From Stenotrophomonas maltophilia (GTDB lineage: Bacteria; Pseudomonadota; Gammaproteobacteria; Xanthomonadales; Xanthomonadaceae): 64,000 bases of DNA. This document shows, in pieces, positions 1-9,476 of this stretch. The stretch spans positions 3,799,001 to 3,863,000 of the forward strand of contig NZ_CP090423.1 of NCBI RefSeq assembly GCF_023518235.1. The letters run 5' to 3'. Position 1 is the stretch's first letter; every line of letters begins with the position of its first letter. The notes beneath the pieces were generated by a model. That model ran no database searches, had not been told where the DNA came from, and worked only from the letters and a program-made list of their open reading frames with translations. Made by a program: the position numbers and the translations under genes.

Positions 1-1
1 C

Positions 2-439
2 ATGAGCGCGACGCCTGACATTGCGGCCATGCAGCTGCTGCTGCGGCTGGGGCGTTGGCCGGCAAGCCTGTCGCAGGGGCTGCTGCTGGCGGCATTGCTG
101 CTGCTCGGCATCGAGCCGGGGCTGGCGATGCTTGCCGCCGGCCTGTTGCTGCTCAGCGTGGTGGCAGGAATCGCCCAGGCCTATCACGCGTGGCGGGTGG
201 CGCTGGATGCCAGCCTGCTGCGGTTGCTGCGCGATGAAGGCTTGAAGGATGAGGCCGCGGCGCAACGCATCGACCGGCTGCTGCATGACACTGGACTGCG
301 CCGCGCACCGGACGCGGAACCGCCGCGGGGCTGGGATCTGCGCTGGGCCGGCATGCGCCGCCTGCTGCTGCGCCAGTACCTGCTGACGGCGGTGCAGTTG
401 GTGCTGGTACTGCTGGCTGTGCTGTGGCCGCAGACGTGA
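2..439 (+). CDS. small integral membrane protein, unknown function
   Basis: I do not recognise this 145-residue protein. It shows two closely spaced hydrophobic stretches in the first 60 residues (rich in Leu-Ala), a charged cytosolic-looking segment around residues 70-115 containing many Arg and Asp, and a final hydrophobic helix ending at the C-terminus, so it is probably an inner-membrane protein with about three spanning segments. The ATG lies at the very edge of the window, so an earlier start cannot be excluded. It ends 13 bases before the acyltransferase gene on the same strand and may be cotranscribed with it and cdsA, suggesting a membrane-related role. That role is inference only. 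Confidence 0.7.
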   Translation: MSATPDIAAMQLLLRLGRWPASLSQGLLLAALLLLGIEPGLAMLAAGLLLLSVVAGIAQAYHAWRVALDASLLRLLRDEGLKDEAAAQRIDRLLHDTGLRRAPDAEPPRGWDLRWAGMRRLLLRQYLLTAVQLVLVLLAVLWPQT

Positions 440-452
440 ACGGGAGGGATGG

Positions 453-1082
453 ATGTTCGCCGAACTGATTGCGCGCGCCTGCAGTGGTGCGATCCACGTG
501 GTGACCGGCGCGCGTGCGCTGTGGATCGGCTGCGCGCCGTCCAGCGAGCACCGCGTCTACTACGGCAACCACGCCAGCCACGGTGACTTCGTGCTGATCT
601 GGTCGTCGATGCCACCGGCCCTGCGCCGCCAGGTGCGTCCGGTGGCGGCGGCCGAGTACTGGCAGCGCGATGGCCTGCGCCGCTACCTGATCGATGCGGT
701 GTTCAACGGCGTGCTGGTCGAGCGCGAGGCCGGGCATCGCCAGCAGGACCCGTTGCAGGCGCTGCGCGAAGCGGTCGATGAAGGCTGTTCGCTGATCCTG
801 TTCCCGGAAGGCACGCGCAACGTGGGCGATGAACCCCTGCTGCCGTTCAAGAGCGGCATCTACCACCTGGCCCGGCAACGGCCGGAACTGGAGTTCGTGC
901 CGGTGTGGATCGACAACCTGAAGCGGGTGATGCCCAAGGGCCGCTTCCTGCCACTGCCGCTGCTGTGCACGGCCACCTTCGGTACGCCGTTGCGCCTGCA
1001 GGCCGATGAGGACAAGGCCGCGTTCCTGGCGCGCAGCCGCCAGGCGCTGCTGGATCTGGCGCCGAATGGGGGGCGTGCATGA
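453..1082 (+). CDS. 1-acyl-sn-glycerol-3-phosphate acyltransferase family protein (PlsC-like)
   Basis: This 209-residue protein belongs to the PlsC/LPLAT acyltransferase superfamily. The catalytic NHxxxxD box is present as NHASHGD (residues 39-45) and the glycerol-phosphate-binding box as FPEGTR (117-122). Family members transfer an acyl chain from acyl-ACP or acyl-CoA to lysophosphatidic acid or a related lysolipid at the inner membrane. It overlaps cdsA by four bases (ATGA), so the two are translationally coupled, and the downstream enzyme would use phosphatidic acid made by this kind of enzyme. The protein is shorter than typical PlsC, and the exact acceptor cannot be read from sequence. 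Confidence 0.88.
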   Translation: MFAELIARACSGAIHVVTGARALWIGCAPSSEHRVYYGNHASHGDFVLIWSSMPPALRRQVRPVAAAEYWQRDGLRRYLIDAVFNGVLVEREAGHRQQDPLQALREAVDEGCSLILFPEGTRNVGDEPLLPFKSGIYHLARQRPELEFVPVWIDNLKRVMPKGRFLPLPLLCTATFGTPLRLQADEDKAAFLARSRQALLDLAPNGGRA

Positions 1083-2074
1083 GTTTCCTGATCGATGTTT
1101 CCAGCGACCTGGCAACCCAGAGCGTGGGCCAGCAGACCGGCCTGCTGTTCGCCGGTGTCGGCGCGGTGCTGGTGCTGGCCACGCTGGTGGCCGAGACCCT
1201 GCGCTGGCGCCAGCGCGGGCAGCCCAGCGCGGTCATCGCCAACCTGGTGTCACGCATCCGCGCGTGGTGGGTGATGGCGATCGTGGTCGGGCTGGCGCTG
1301 TTCTTCGGCCGTGCCGGCGTGATCGTGCTGTTCGCGATCATCTCGCTGTTCGCGCTGCGCGAGTTCATCACCCTGGCGCCGACCCGCTCGGGCGACTACT
1401 ACGCGCTGCTGGCCGCGTTCTACATCGTGCTGCCGTGGCAGTACTACCTGGTCTGGATCGACTGGTATGGCATGTACACGCTGCTGATTCCGGTCTATGC
1501 GTTCCTGTTCCTGCCGATCCTGTCCACCATTGGTGGCGATACCACGCACTACCTGGAGCGTACGGCCAAGGTGCAATGGGGGCTGATGATCTGCGTGTTC
1601 TGCATTTCGCATGTGCCGCTGCTGCTGAACCTGCATGTGCCCGGCCACGACCCGGCGCGCAACGTGCTGCTGTTCGCCTTCCTGGTGATCGTGGTGCAGT
1701 CCTCGGACGTGCTGCAGTACATCTGGGGCAAGCTGCTGGGCCGGCACCTGATCGCACCGAAGCTGTCGCCGTCGAAGACGGTGGAGGGGTTCGTGGGCGG
1801 GGTGCTGAGTGCCAGTGCGCTGGGCGCGGCGTTGTGGTGGATCACCCCGTTCACGCCGCTGCAGGCGTTCGGCCTGTCGCTGCTGATCAACCTGATGGGA
1901 TTCTGGGGCGGCCTGGTGATGTCGGCCATCAAGCGCGACCGTGGCATCAAGGACTGGGGCCACATGATCGAGGGCCACGGCGGCATGCTCGACCGGCTGG
2001 ATTCGGTGTGCTTCGCCGCGCCGGTGTTCTTCCATGTGGTGCGGTATTACTGGAAGGCGGGCGGCGGCGGGTGA
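1079..2074 (+). CDS. cdsA: phosphatidate cytidylyltransferase
   Basis: CdsA condenses phosphatidic acid with CTP to CDP-diacylglycerol, the branch-point precursor of bacterial phospholipids, in the inner membrane. The 331-residue protein is strongly hydrophobic with about eight spanning segments, and carries the CDS signature near residues 230-245 (PKLSPSKTVEGFVGG). The start ATG overlaps the stop of the upstream acyltransferase. The family's usual length is about 270-310 residues; the extra length here is mostly N-terminal. Many Xanthomonadaceae carry a second cdsA next to uppS and dxr, so this could be the additional copy associated with the PlsC-like protein. Confidence 0.93.
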   Translation: MSFLIDVSSDLATQSVGQQTGLLFAGVGAVLVLATLVAETLRWRQRGQPSAVIANLVSRIRAWWVMAIVVGLALFFGRAGVIVLFAIISLFALREFITLAPTRSGDYYALLAAFYIVLPWQYYLVWIDWYGMYTLLIPVYAFLFLPILSTIGGDTTHYLERTAKVQWGLMICVFCISHVPLLLNLHVPGHDPARNVLLFAFLVIVVQSSDVLQYIWGKLLGRHLIAPKLSPSKTVEGFVGGVLSASALGAALWWITPFTPLQAFGLSLLINLMGFWGGLVMSAIKRDRGIKDWGHMIEGHGGMLDRLDSVCFAAPVFFHVVRYYWKAGGGG

Positions 2075-2089
2075 TTCGGCCGGGCTTCC

Positions 2090-2160
2090 ATCCACGCATG
2101 GCGTGGATCTACCGGAACCCGGTGGACCCGGCATCGCTTGCGCCGGGCCATGCCCGGCGG
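2090..2160 (-). repeat. SMAG REP element plus degenerate second palindrome
   Basis: A short palindrome (ATCCACGC/GCGTGGAT arms) closed by CTAC on this strand, i.e. a GTAG-headed REP in minus orientation, occupies 2090-2112. A second, degenerate GGGCATGGCCCGG-type palindrome lies at 2146-2160. It sits between the convergent ends of cdsA and fis, a typical REP position where it may also help stop transcription. Confidence 0.8.
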
Positions 2161-2167
2161 GCGGCGC

Positions 2168-2557
<390 letters not shown>

Positions 2558-3322
2558 TCACAGGAAGTCGAAGGTGAATGCGACGGTGGATGCTGCCGGC
2601 TCCTGCACGCGGAAGGCGATGCGTGCGCTCTGGCCGGGTTCCAACAGGGCCGCGCCTGGGCTCTCGCCCAGATACTGCGCCGGTGCGAATACGCCACTGC
2701 CGATCACCCGACCATCGGCGTCGGACAGCGACAGGCGCAGGTCCGGCCACGCCTGTGCCCAGCGTGCATCGTTGCGGATGCTGGCCTGCACCTGCAGCAC
2801 GCCGGGCTGCCCGGGCAGCGGGCGGATCTCGCGACTGGTCATGGTGAACGCGGCAGGCTCGTGCCAGGCCGGCAGGTCACAACGCAGCACACCACACAAC
2901 GCGCTCAACCAGCCGCGGTTGCCGGCGTCGGCGGCCAGCCGCGCGCGATCGGCCAGTACGCTCTGCAGCAACAGCAGCAGCGCCAGACCGGCCACCAGTG
3001 CCCAGTGCCAGCGCGGCGTCGGCAGAGTACGGGGGCGCGCGGTGCCGAGGAAGCTCGGGGTGTCGCGCACGACTGCCGGTACCGGTGTCGGCGCGACATC
3101 GGGCGGGCCCAGCGCCGTATCGTCTTCGATGACCGCCGCATCGGCGTGCAGCGCGTCGGCCACCTGCAGCGACGCCCCAGGCGACGCCTCAGGGGTGCTG
3201 GCCGGCGTGTCATTCGCCACCGGGTCCGGTGCGTGTGCATCACCGGCAGGTGCGGCGGTACGCTCCGGCGTGGCGTGCAGGAACGTGGCCAGGGGGCGGC
3301 GCGGCGGGTTCGGCTCGGACAT
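2558..3322 (-). CDS. DUF3426 domain-containing membrane protein
   Basis: The 254-residue protein has an N-terminal Pro/Ala/Thr/Asp-rich cytosolic region of about 145 residues, one transmembrane helix (HWALVAGLALLLLLQSVLA), and a C-terminal domain of about 100 residues resembling DUF3426, likely periplasmic. Homologues elsewhere often begin with a zinc-ribbon (MJ0042 type) that binds metal with CxxC pairs; no such cysteines are visible here. I chose the ATG at 3322 over the TTG at 3358 because the former gives a normal start and avoids crowding the prmA stop. Function is unknown; its fixed place between prmA and fis is conserved in the family. Confidence 0.83.
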   Translation of the reverse strand: MSEPNPPRRPLATFLHATPERTAAPAGDAHAPDPVANDTPASTPEASPGASLQVADALHADAAVIEDDTALGPPDVAPTPVPAVVRDTPSFLGTARPRTLPTPRWHWALVAGLALLLLLQSVLADRARLAADAGNRGWLSALCGVLRCDLPAWHEPAAFTMTSREIRPLPGQPGVLQVQASIRNDARWAQAWPDLRLSLSDADGRVIGSGVFAPAQYLGESPGAALLEPGQSARIAFRVQEPAASTVAFTFDFL

Positions 3323-3364
3323 GCTCAGGGCGCGGGCTCGGATCCAGCGGTCATTCAACCACGA

Positions 3365-4285
3365 TCAGGCGCGGCGCACGCCGGTGATACGCATCCAGTC
3401 GCCATCCTGGGTGGCCTGCAGGTCGTCGAACCAGGCGGCATACCGCTGCAGCAGCTCGCCTTCCTGGCCGTGCAGGATGCCGGACAGCGCGATGCGGCCT
3501 GCCGGGGCCACGCGCGCGGCCAGCAGTTCGGCCAGTGCGTCCAGGGCCGAGGCGAGGATGTTGGCAACCACGATCGGATAGGTGGTGACCGGTTCGTCCT
3601 GCGGCAGGTAGACGTGCATGCGTGCCTGCTCGCCGTTGCGTTCGGCATTGTCGGCGGTGGCGACCAGGGCCTGCGGATCGTTGTCCACGCCGATCGCTTC
3701 GGCCGCGCCCAGCTTCAGCGCGGCCAGCGCCAGGATGCCCGAGCCACAGCCGAAGTCGAGCACGCGCTGGCCCTGCAGCAGGCCGTCCACGGCCAGCTGG
3801 TCCAGCCAGCGCAGGCACAGCGCGGTGGTGGGGTGGGTGCCCGAGCCGAAGGCCAGGCCCGGATCCAGCCGTACCACGGCGGCGTCGGCGGTCTGCGCGG
3901 CGTCCGGCAGGTCATGGTTCCACGGCACGATCCAGGTACGGCTGCCGAAATCCATCGGCTGGAACTGGTCCAGCCAGGCGCGTTCCCAGTCTTCGTCCTC
4001 GACGGCACGGAAGCTGCCGCCGCTCCAGTCCAGCTCCGGGTCGAACGCTTCCAGCGCGGCCAGCAGCAGCAGCGCGTTGCTGTCGGCGGGGAACAGTGCG
4101 CTCAGCACCAGAGTGTCCCACAGCGGCGTCTCACCCACGCCCGGCTCGAGGATGGCCTGTTCGTTGCTGGTGTCCGCTTCGGCATCGAGCAGCGTGACCG
4201 CCAGTGCGCCCACGTCCTCCAGCGCGTTCTCATAGCGGGGCTGGGTGGCTTCGGTGCAACGCAGGGTCAGTTCCAGGAACGGCAT
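3365..4285 (-). CDS. prmA: ribosomal protein L11 methyltransferase
   Basis: PrmA trimethylates ribosomal protein L11 at several amino groups using S-adenosylmethionine. The 306-residue length matches the family (about 293-300). The N-terminal substrate-recognition domain spans about residues 1-90. The catalytic Rossmann domain shows the PrmA signature [14 protein letters not shown] (141-154) and SAM motif [11 protein letters not shown] (175-184). A NILASAL stretch matches the conserved motif IV region. The gene is read towards the DUF3426 gene and fis. Confidence 0.96.
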   Translation of the reverse strand: MPFLELTLRCTEATQPRYENALEDVGALAVTLLDAEADTSNEQAILEPGVGETPLWDTLVLSALFPADSNALLLLAALEAFDPELDWSGGSFRAVEDEDWERAWLDQFQPMDFGSRTWIVPWNHDLPDAAQTADAAVVRLDPGLAFGSGTHPTTALCLRWLDQLAVDGLLQGQRVLDFGCGSGILALAALKLGAAEAIGVDNDPQALVATADNAERNGEQARMHVYLPQDEPVTTYPIVVANILASALDALAELLAARVAPAGRIALSGILHGQEGELLQRYAAWFDDLQATQDGDWMRITGVRRA

Positions 4286-4448
4286 GGCGGTGGGGGCAAT
4301 GGCGGAAAGGGGGCCATGCTAGACCATCGGGGCGTCTCCGTATTGCCTGAGATGCTGCTGCCCGATGAACGGGGCCGGTTCAGACAGGCCTGCCGGGCCT
4401 TGCTAAACTCGGCGCTTTCCTGTGCGCCGTGAACGATCACCGCTGCTG

Positions 4449-5414
4449 ATGGCCTTGGCTCCGACCCTCAAAACCTGGTTGCTCGTGCTGCCGGCGGTGG
4501 CCGTGCTGGGCGTGGCCGGGTATCGGGCCAGCGGCCACGCGGTGGCGCCGTCCGCCGTGCGGTCGGATGCGCCGGGTGTGGTTTCGGCGGTGGACCACAC
4601 CGCTGCGTTGCCGGTGGTGCCCGAGGCGCTGGCGCGCCGGCTGGCCACCTTCGAGCGCAGCGATGCGTTGCCGTCGGGCCTGCCGCTGGACCTGCGCGCC
4701 GACATCGAAGACGCCAACGACCTGTACGCCTACGCGCAGCGCCTGCGTGCCCAGGCCGATGGCGGCAATCACGAGGCGCGCTGGATGCTCAGCCGGGTGT
4801 ACGACTACTGCGCGCAGTACGCACTGGACCCCGGCGGCTACCGCCTGGACAACAACGTGTTGAGTGGACTGGGGTTGACCGCCGCGCCGGCCATGGTCGA
4901 GGCACGCGAGCGCGTCGCGCAGCGATGCGCTGGCTTCGTGCCGGGCGACAAGCTGGGGGCGGCGCTGGTGTTGTCCGAACGTCGCAAGGCCGCCGCACAG
5001 GGCAACCTGGCTGCCGAGGCGTCGCTGTTCGCAGAAGGCGAACCGCTGCATGACTCTCCCGAATACCGTCGTGACCTGGTCGAGCGCGTGCGTACTTCGC
5101 GTGACCCGGAGGCCTACATGGCCATCGCGCCGGGCATGGGCGTGCGTGCGGCCGGCGACAGCGCACTGGAGGGCCTGGTGGCCGGCGAGCAGCTGAGCGA
5201 ACTGGCCTGGCGGCTTGCGGCCTGCGAACTCGGTCTACCGTGTGGGGCCGACAGTGTGCTGGTCAACAGTTTTTGTGCGAACGGAGGGATCTGTTCGCAG
5301 GATGGGACGCAGGATTTCCGCGATTTCGTATATGACGCTGCGGTATCACCGCAAGGTGCTGGGAAGATGAAGGAATGGATCAAGCGATTGATTGGAAAGA
5401 GGGACGGGCGATGA
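4449..5414 (+). CDS. hypothetical protein with N-terminal signal anchor
   Basis: A 321-residue protein I cannot assign. It starts with a hydrophobic helix (residues about 6-25), likely a signal anchor or uncleaved signal peptide, followed by an Ala/Arg/Asp-rich, mostly helical body containing several cysteines (a CAQ near the middle and CELGLPCG, CANGGICSQDG in the last third) that could form disulphides in the periplasm. The helical repeats with acidic and Arg patches resemble Sel1-like or uncharacterised Xanthomonadaceae proteins, but no motif is decisive. An alternative GTG start exists at 4422. Its stop overlaps the next gene's start (ATGA), so the two are probably a coupled pair of secreted/membrane proteins. 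Confidence 0.72.
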   Translation: MALAPTLKTWLLVLPAVAVLGVAGYRASGHAVAPSAVRSDAPGVVSAVDHTAALPVVPEALARRLATFERSDALPSGLPLDLRADIEDANDLYAYAQRLRAQADGGNHEARWMLSRVYDYCAQYALDPGGYRLDNNVLSGLGLTAAPAMVEARERVAQRCAGFVPGDKLGAALVLSERRKAAAQGNLAAEASLFAEGEPLHDSPEYRRDLVERVRTSRDPEAYMAIAPGMGVRAAGDSALEGLVAGEQLSELAWRLAACELGLPCGADSVLVNSFCANGGICSQDGTQDFRDFVYDAAVSPQGAGKMKEWIKRLIGKRDGR

Positions 5415-5785
5415 ACTACCGTCGATTCCTGCACGGGGCCAAGTTCTGGTTCTGGGTGGCGCTGTTTGTGGCCTACTCGGCCGGTGCTGTTGGCCTGTTG
5501 ATGATCGATACCTATGAGGACCGCTACCGGCATCTGTCGAAGGTGGAACTGACCACGGTCAAGACGCCAGAAGACGTACGCCGCGCCGGTGCCAGCCAGG
5601 TGGCCGCGGTCTATCGTGCGCAGACCGGCATGCCGTTCACCTCGCTCCCGGCGGGCAGCACCTTCCAGGTGGTGTGGCCGGATGGCTCGACCGAGACCAT
5701 GGTGATCGTCGATCCGAGCTCACCCAACGGCGTACGCCCGCTGGCGAAGTCGCAGATTCCGGCGACGGCGGCCGACAAGCGCTGA
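5411..5785 (+). CDS. small membrane-anchored hypothetical protein
   Basis: A 124-residue protein with a single N-terminal membrane helix (FWFWVALFVAYSAGAVGLLM) and a soluble domain of about 90 residues predicted outside the cytoplasm. No family is recognised. The start ATG at 5411 is preceded by a purine-rich GAGGGACGGG ribosome-binding region and overlaps the stop of the preceding gene by four bases, the best evidence that both are real and translated together. The pair lies on the strand opposite to its neighbours prmA and accC, interrupting what is otherwise a one-directional housekeeping cluster. Confidence 0.72.
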   Translation: MNYRRFLHGAKFWFWVALFVAYSAGAVGLLMIDTYEDRYRHLSKVELTTVKTPEDVRRAGASQVAAVYRAQTGMPFTSLPAGSTFQVVWPDGSTETMVIVDPSSPNGVRPLAKSQIPATAADKR

Positions 5786-5795
5786 CGCGCCTGCT

Positions 5796-5855
5796 GTAGA
5801 GCCGAGCCATGCTCGGCTGTGCTTTCGGTAAGGCCGAGCATGGGCTCGGCGCTAC
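5796..5855 (+). repeat. SMAG REP inverted pair
   Basis: Two GTAG-headed palindromes (GAGCCGAGC/GCTCGGC arms) in opposite orientation, separated by about a dozen bases, directly behind the stop at 5785 and before a rho-independent terminator. Confidence 0.88.
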
Positions 5856-5863
5856 AGCAACAG

Positions 5864-5891
5864 AAAAGGGCGGGGAAATCCCCGCCCTTTT
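5864..5891. terminator. bidirectional rho-independent terminator
   Basis: A 12-bp perfect stem (AAAAGGGCGGGG with CCCCGCCCTTTT) around a 4-base loop gives a T tract on both strands. It would stop both the small membrane protein gene from the left and accC from the right, which converge here. Confidence 0.88.
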
Positions 5892-5913
5892 CATGTCCTG
5901 CGTCTGCTGCCGA

Positions 5914-7281
5914 TCAGGTCAGCGCGATCGGCTTGTTCTTTCGTTCGGCCAGGCGCTTTTCCAGGTAGTGGATGTTCTGGCCACCGGCCTGGAAGCCCTT
6001 GTCACGCATGATCCGCTGCTGCAGGGCGATGTTGGTCTTGATGCCGTCGACCACCATCTCGCTCAGCGCCACCCGCATCCGGGCGATGGCGGTTTCGCGG
6101 TCCGGGCCGTGCACGATCAGCTTGCCGATCATCGAGTCGTAGTTCGACGGCACGCGGTAGCCACTGTAGATGTGGGTGTCCACGCGCACGCCGGGGCCGC
6201 CCGGCGGATGGAAGCCGGTGATGGTGCCCGGGCTCGGCACGAAGGTTTCAGCGTCTTCGGCATTGATGCGGCACTCGATGGCATGGCCGGTGAGCACCAC
6301 GTCGCTCTGCTTGATCGACAGCTTCTGGCCGGCGGCGATCTTCAGCTGCTCGGCCACCAGGTCGATGCCGGTGACCATTTCGGTGACCGGATGTTCCACC
6401 TGGATGCGGGTGTTCATTTCGATGAAGTAGAAGCGGCCGTCCTCGTACAGGAATTCGAACGTGCCGGCGCCGCGGTAGCCGATGCGGATGCAGGCTTCCA
6501 CGCACACCTTGCCGATCTGCTCGCGCTGTTCGGCGGTGATGCCCGGCGCCGGCGCTTCTTCCACCACCTTCTGGTGGCGGCGCTGCATGGAGCAGTCGCG
6601 CTCACCCAGGTGGATGGCGTTGCCCTGGCCATCGGCCAGCACCTGGATCTCCACATGGCGCGGATTTTCCAGGAACTTCTCCATGTAGACCTCGCCATTG
6701 CCGAAAGCGGCCTTGGCCTCGCTCTTGGTGGTTTCGATCGAGGTCTTCAGCGAGGCTTCGGCGTGCACCACGCGCATGCCGCGGCCGCCACCGCCGCCAG
6801 CCGCCTTGATGATGACCGGGTAGCCGATCTCACGGGCAATCTTGGTGTTGGCCACGATGTCATCGCCCAGCGGGCCGCCGGAACCGGGCACGCACGGCAC
6901 GCCGGCGGACTTCATCGCGCGGATGGCTTCGACCTTGTCGCCCATCATGCGGATGGTGTCGGCCTTGGGGCCGATGAAGATGAAGCCGGATTCTTCCACG
7001 CGCTCGGCGAAATCGGCGTTTTCCGACAGGAAGCCGTAGCCCGGGTGGATCGCCTGCGCGTCGGTGACTTCAGCGGCGGCGATCAGCGCCGGAATGTTGA
7101 GGTAGCTCTGCGGCGACGGTGCCGGGCCGATGCAGACCGACTCGTCGGCCATGGCCACGTGCTTGAGGTTGCGGTCGACCGTGGAATGCACGGCCACCGT
7201 GCGGATGCCCAGGGTGTGGCACGCGCGCAGGATGCGCAGCGCGATCTCCCCTCGGTTGGCAATGACGACTTTGTCGAGCAT
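5914..7281 (-). CDS. accC: acetyl-CoA carboxylase, biotin carboxylase subunit
   Basis: AccC carboxylates the biotin on AccB using ATP and bicarbonate, the first half-reaction of malonyl-CoA synthesis for fatty acids. The 455-residue length matches the family (about 447-450). Visible landmarks are the N-terminal [11 protein letters not shown], the ATP-grasp glycine loop AGGGGGRGM (161-169) and the catalytic [10 protein letters not shown] region. It lies 12 bases downstream of accB and is surely cotranscribed; transcription ends at the hairpin at 5864-5891. Confidence 0.98.
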   Translation of the reverse strand: MLDKVVIANRGEIALRILRACHTLGIRTVAVHSTVDRNLKHVAMADESVCIGPAPSPQSYLNIPALIAAAEVTDAQAIHPGYGFLSENADFAERVEESGFIFIGPKADTIRMMGDKVEAIRAMKSAGVPCVPGSGGPLGDDIVANTKIAREIGYPVIIKAAGGGGGRGMRVVHAEASLKTSIETTKSEAKAAFGNGEVYMEKFLENPRHVEIQVLADGQGNAIHLGERDCSMQRRHQKVVEEAPAPGITAEQREQIGKVCVEACIRIGYRGAGTFEFLYEDGRFYFIEMNTRIQVEHPVTEMVTGIDLVAEQLKIAAGQKLSIKQSDVVLTGHAIECRINAEDAETFVPSPGTITGFHPPGGPGVRVDTHIYSGYRVPSNYDSMIGKLIVHGPDRETAIARMRVALSEMVVDGIKTNIALQQRIMRDKGFQAGGQNIHYLEKRLAERKNKPIALT

Positions 7282-7293
7282 GGCGTCCGCCCC

Positions 7294-7773
7294 TTAGCCG
7301 ATCACGAACAGCGGCTGGTCGAACTCCACCGGCTGGCCGTTCTCGCCGAGGATGGCGACGATGGTGCCGGACTTGTCGGCTTCGATCGGGTTGAACATCT
7401 TCATCGCTTCGATGATGGCCAGGGTCTCGCCTTCCTTGACCTGCTGGCCAACGCTGACGAACGCCGGCTTGTCCGGAGCGGACGAGGCATAGAAGGTGCC
7501 GACCATCGGCGAGCGCAGCACGTGGCCTTCCGGCAGCGCCGGGCCCGGCTTGGCGGTGCCGCCGGTGGAGGCTTCGGTCGGCGACTGCATCGGCATCGCC
7601 TGCGGCGCCGGGGCGGCCGGAGCGGCATACACCGGCGCGGCGACCGGGGCGGCATAGCCGGCCACCGGGGCGCGCGACAGGCGCACCGACTCTTCGCCTT
7701 CCTTGATTTCGATTTCCGCCAGGTTCGACTCTTCCAGCAGGTCGATCAGCTTCTTGATTTTGCGCAGATCCAT
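7294..7773 (-). CDS. accB: acetyl-CoA carboxylase, biotin carboxyl carrier protein
   Basis: AccB carries the biotin shuttled between the biotin carboxylase and the carboxyltransferase. The 159-residue protein has a helical N-terminus, an Ala/Pro-rich linker at about 36-65 and the C-terminal biotinyl domain with EAMKM at 122-126, so Lys125 is the expected biotinylation site. The FYASSAP segment near 94-100 corresponds to the protruding thumb region typical of bacterial BCCP. It is 60 bases downstream of aroQ and immediately upstream of accC. Confidence 0.97.
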   Translation of the reverse strand: MDLRKIKKLIDLLEESNLAEIEIKEGEESVRLSRAPVAGYAAPVAAPVYAAPAAPAPQAMPMQSPTEASTGGTAKPGPALPEGHVLRSPMVGTFYASSAPDKPAFVSVGQQVKEGETLAIIEAMKMFNPIEADKSGTIVAILGENGQPVEFDQPLFVIG

Positions 7774-7833
7774 GAGGGCCTCTTTGATATCTATCTAGGT
7801 GAGGAGAGCGCCGTGTGGCGCCCGGGTCGACAA

Positions 7834-8277
7834 TCAGTTGACGGACACCCGCAGCAGCGCCGCATCCATTGCGTAGCGGTAGCTGTCGGCACCGAAGCCG
7901 CAGACCACGCCCACCGCCTTGTCACTGAAGTAGCTGTGCTGGCGGAAGGGTTCGCGGGTATGCGGGTTGGACAGGTGGATCTCGATGAACGGCACCGCCA
8001 CCGCCGCCAGCGCATCGCGCAGGGCGACCGAGGTGTGGGTGAAGGCGGCGGGGTTGATCAGGATGAAAGCGGTTCCGTCGTTGCGCGCGGCCTGCACGCG
8101 GTCCACCAGCACATGCTCGGCGTTGGACTGCAGGCTTTCGACGGCATGCCCGGCGGCCGATGCCTGGGCAGCCAGGGCCTGGTCGATGTCGGCCAGCGTG
8201 GTGTGGCCGTAGACCTCCGGCTCGCGGGTGCCGAGCAGGTTGAGGTTGGGGCCGTGCAGGACCAGCAGCTTCGCCAT
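7834..8277 (-). CDS. aroQ: type II 3-dehydroquinate dehydratase
   Basis: AroQ converts 3-dehydroquinate to 3-dehydroshikimate in the shikimate pathway. The 147-residue protein has the type II signature: [17 protein letters not shown] at the N-terminus including the catalytic Tyr23 and flexible-loop Arg, NPAAFTHTS (75-83), and the catalytic His101 in EIHLSN. Type II enzymes form dodecamers of this size. The aroQ-accB-accC order is common in gammaproteobacteria. Note that the first shikimate enzyme (DAHP synthase) is elsewhere in the window, behind an aromatic leader peptide. Confidence 0.97.
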   Translation of the reverse strand: MAKLLVLHGPNLNLLGTREPEVYGHTTLADIDQALAAQASAAGHAVESLQSNAEHVLVDRVQAARNDGTAFILINPAAFTHTSVALRDALAAVAVPFIEIHLSNPHTREPFRQHSYFSDKAVGVVCGFGADSYRYAMDAALLRVSVN

Positions 8278-8569
8278 GGGATCCGGAAGACGGGAAAGGG
8301 CGGCAGTCTGGCGGAAGCGGTGGATGCTGTCCAGTTCGGCGAAGTTTGGCGCGTTTCAATCGTTCGTTTGAAATTCGCCGAAGCGCTTGTGGCCGTATGC
8401 GGCGCGCCGGATCAAGGCGCGCTGAACGTCGTGTGGGCGGGGGATATGTGCACGTAGACCGATGATGGCGGCAGGTCGGTGGATCTGCGCCATGCGTGGA
8501 TGAAGGAGTTCGGTGCGCAGCAAGCTACGCACCCACCAGGAGGGCGCATGCACCCACCAGAAGGGCGGG
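8278..8569. other. gene-free spacer with short direct repeat
   Basis: About 290 bases without a credible gene between aroQ and the DOPA-dioxygenase-like gene. It probably holds the aroQ promoter. At 8470-8505 there is a worn palindrome (GGATCTGCGCCATGCGTGGAT-like, with mismatches) resembling a decayed SMAG element. At 8530-8546 and 8551-8567 a 17-base sequence beginning CACCCACCAG is repeated with one mismatch, right at the stop codon of the next gene. Confidence 0.5.
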
Positions 8570-9310
8570 TCAGGTCTCCAGCGGCAGCGTGGGCACCACG
8601 TTCGGGAACACCTCTTCCAGCAGCTCCCGCTCGCCCGGCGCCGGCGCCGGCCAGCTGTAGGCGTTCACCGGCTGGGTCCGGTTGACCCACAACGCGTAGT
8701 ACAGGTGATCGGCGCGGCCATCACCGGTGTTCGGGTGGATCAGGATGGTCAACCCCAGGCTGTTGAGCTGCAGCCACGGCACCAGCACCGGCAGCAGATC
8801 GTTGGTGAAGCCGAAGTAGAACGAGGGGGTGACGTGCGGCCCGCGCGGTTCGAGGTTCCAGTTGCCCAGCTCCACCGGGAAGCGCTCGGCCGCCCAGCGC
8901 CGCAGCAGCGCGGCCTTCTCGAAGCTGTCCTCATCGAAGTAGATGTGCGCGTGATAGCTCTTGATGTCGGTGTAGGGGCGCGGCGTGCGGGGCAACGTGG
9001 CTTCGCCGGGGCGCACACTGGCCGGGCGCGGGGTGGGTTCGCCCGCGGTCGCCTCGCCCCAGGGGCTGCGGCCCTTGGGCGCCGGCGGCACGATGGCGCG
9101 GAAGCCGGGACGGCCCGGCTCGGTGGTGTTCACGGTGGCGTCGCCAGGGGGCGTTGCCGCCGCCGTTGATGCACTGGCCAGGCCGCCGGCCGCCAACCCG
9201 GCCGAGGCGATCAGGCGCCGCCGACTGGGCGAAAGCAGGTCGGCCCACTGGGCGTCGTCGTCGTCAGCGTCGATGGCGACGTTGGTCGGGGCAGGCAGGT
9301 CAGGGTGCAT
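8570..9310 (-). CDS. DOPA 4,5-dioxygenase family protein with Tat-like leader
   Basis: The C-terminal 110 residues match the DOPA 4,5-dioxygenase family (aromatic ring-cleaving or structurally related ferredoxin-fold proteins): SYHAHIYFDEDSFEKAALL, RGPHVTPSFYF with the conserved His, and LIHPNTGD. The N-terminal 110 residues are different: an acidic stretch followed by SRRRLIASAGLAAGG, which looks like a twin-arginine signal, then an Ala/Thr/Pro-rich linker. Typical family members are only about 110-120 residues and cytoplasmic, so an apparently exported version of 246 residues is unusual. I chose the ATG at 9310 since it gives a leader of plausible length; an in-frame start at 9379 adds 23 unremarkable residues. 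Confidence 0.78.
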   Translation of the reverse strand: MHPDLPAPTNVAIDADDDDAQWADLLSPSRRRLIASAGLAAGGLASASTAAATPPGDATVNTTEPGRPGFRAIVPPAPKGRSPWGEATAGEPTPRPASVRPGEATLPRTPRPYTDIKSYHAHIYFDEDSFEKAALLRRWAAERFPVELGNWNLEPRGPHVTPSFYFGFTNDLLPVLVPWLQLNSLGLTILIHPNTGDGRADHLYYALWVNRTQPVNAYSWPAPAPGERELLEEVFPNVVPTLPLET

Positions 9311-9476
9311 GAGCGGTTCCGTGGCGGCAGCGCGGGGGGCGACAAGGCACGCTCGGGCAGGCCGGCCGGTGGCGTCCAATAAGCAGGCGGCATCACCTCA
9401 TGCAGGTTCCCGCCGATGCCATTGAGCCTGGGCACGGGCCGGGCTAGGGTGCAGGGATACCGCCCCGGAGCCCGCC

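Noticed and set aside
5809..8457. An 882-codon plus-strand frame over accC, accB and aroQ
   Set aside because: Antisense to three unmistakable genes and partly REP-derived.
8530..8567. Two 17-base direct repeats as a CRISPR-like array
   Set aside because: Only two imperfect units with a four-base gap; no cas genes.
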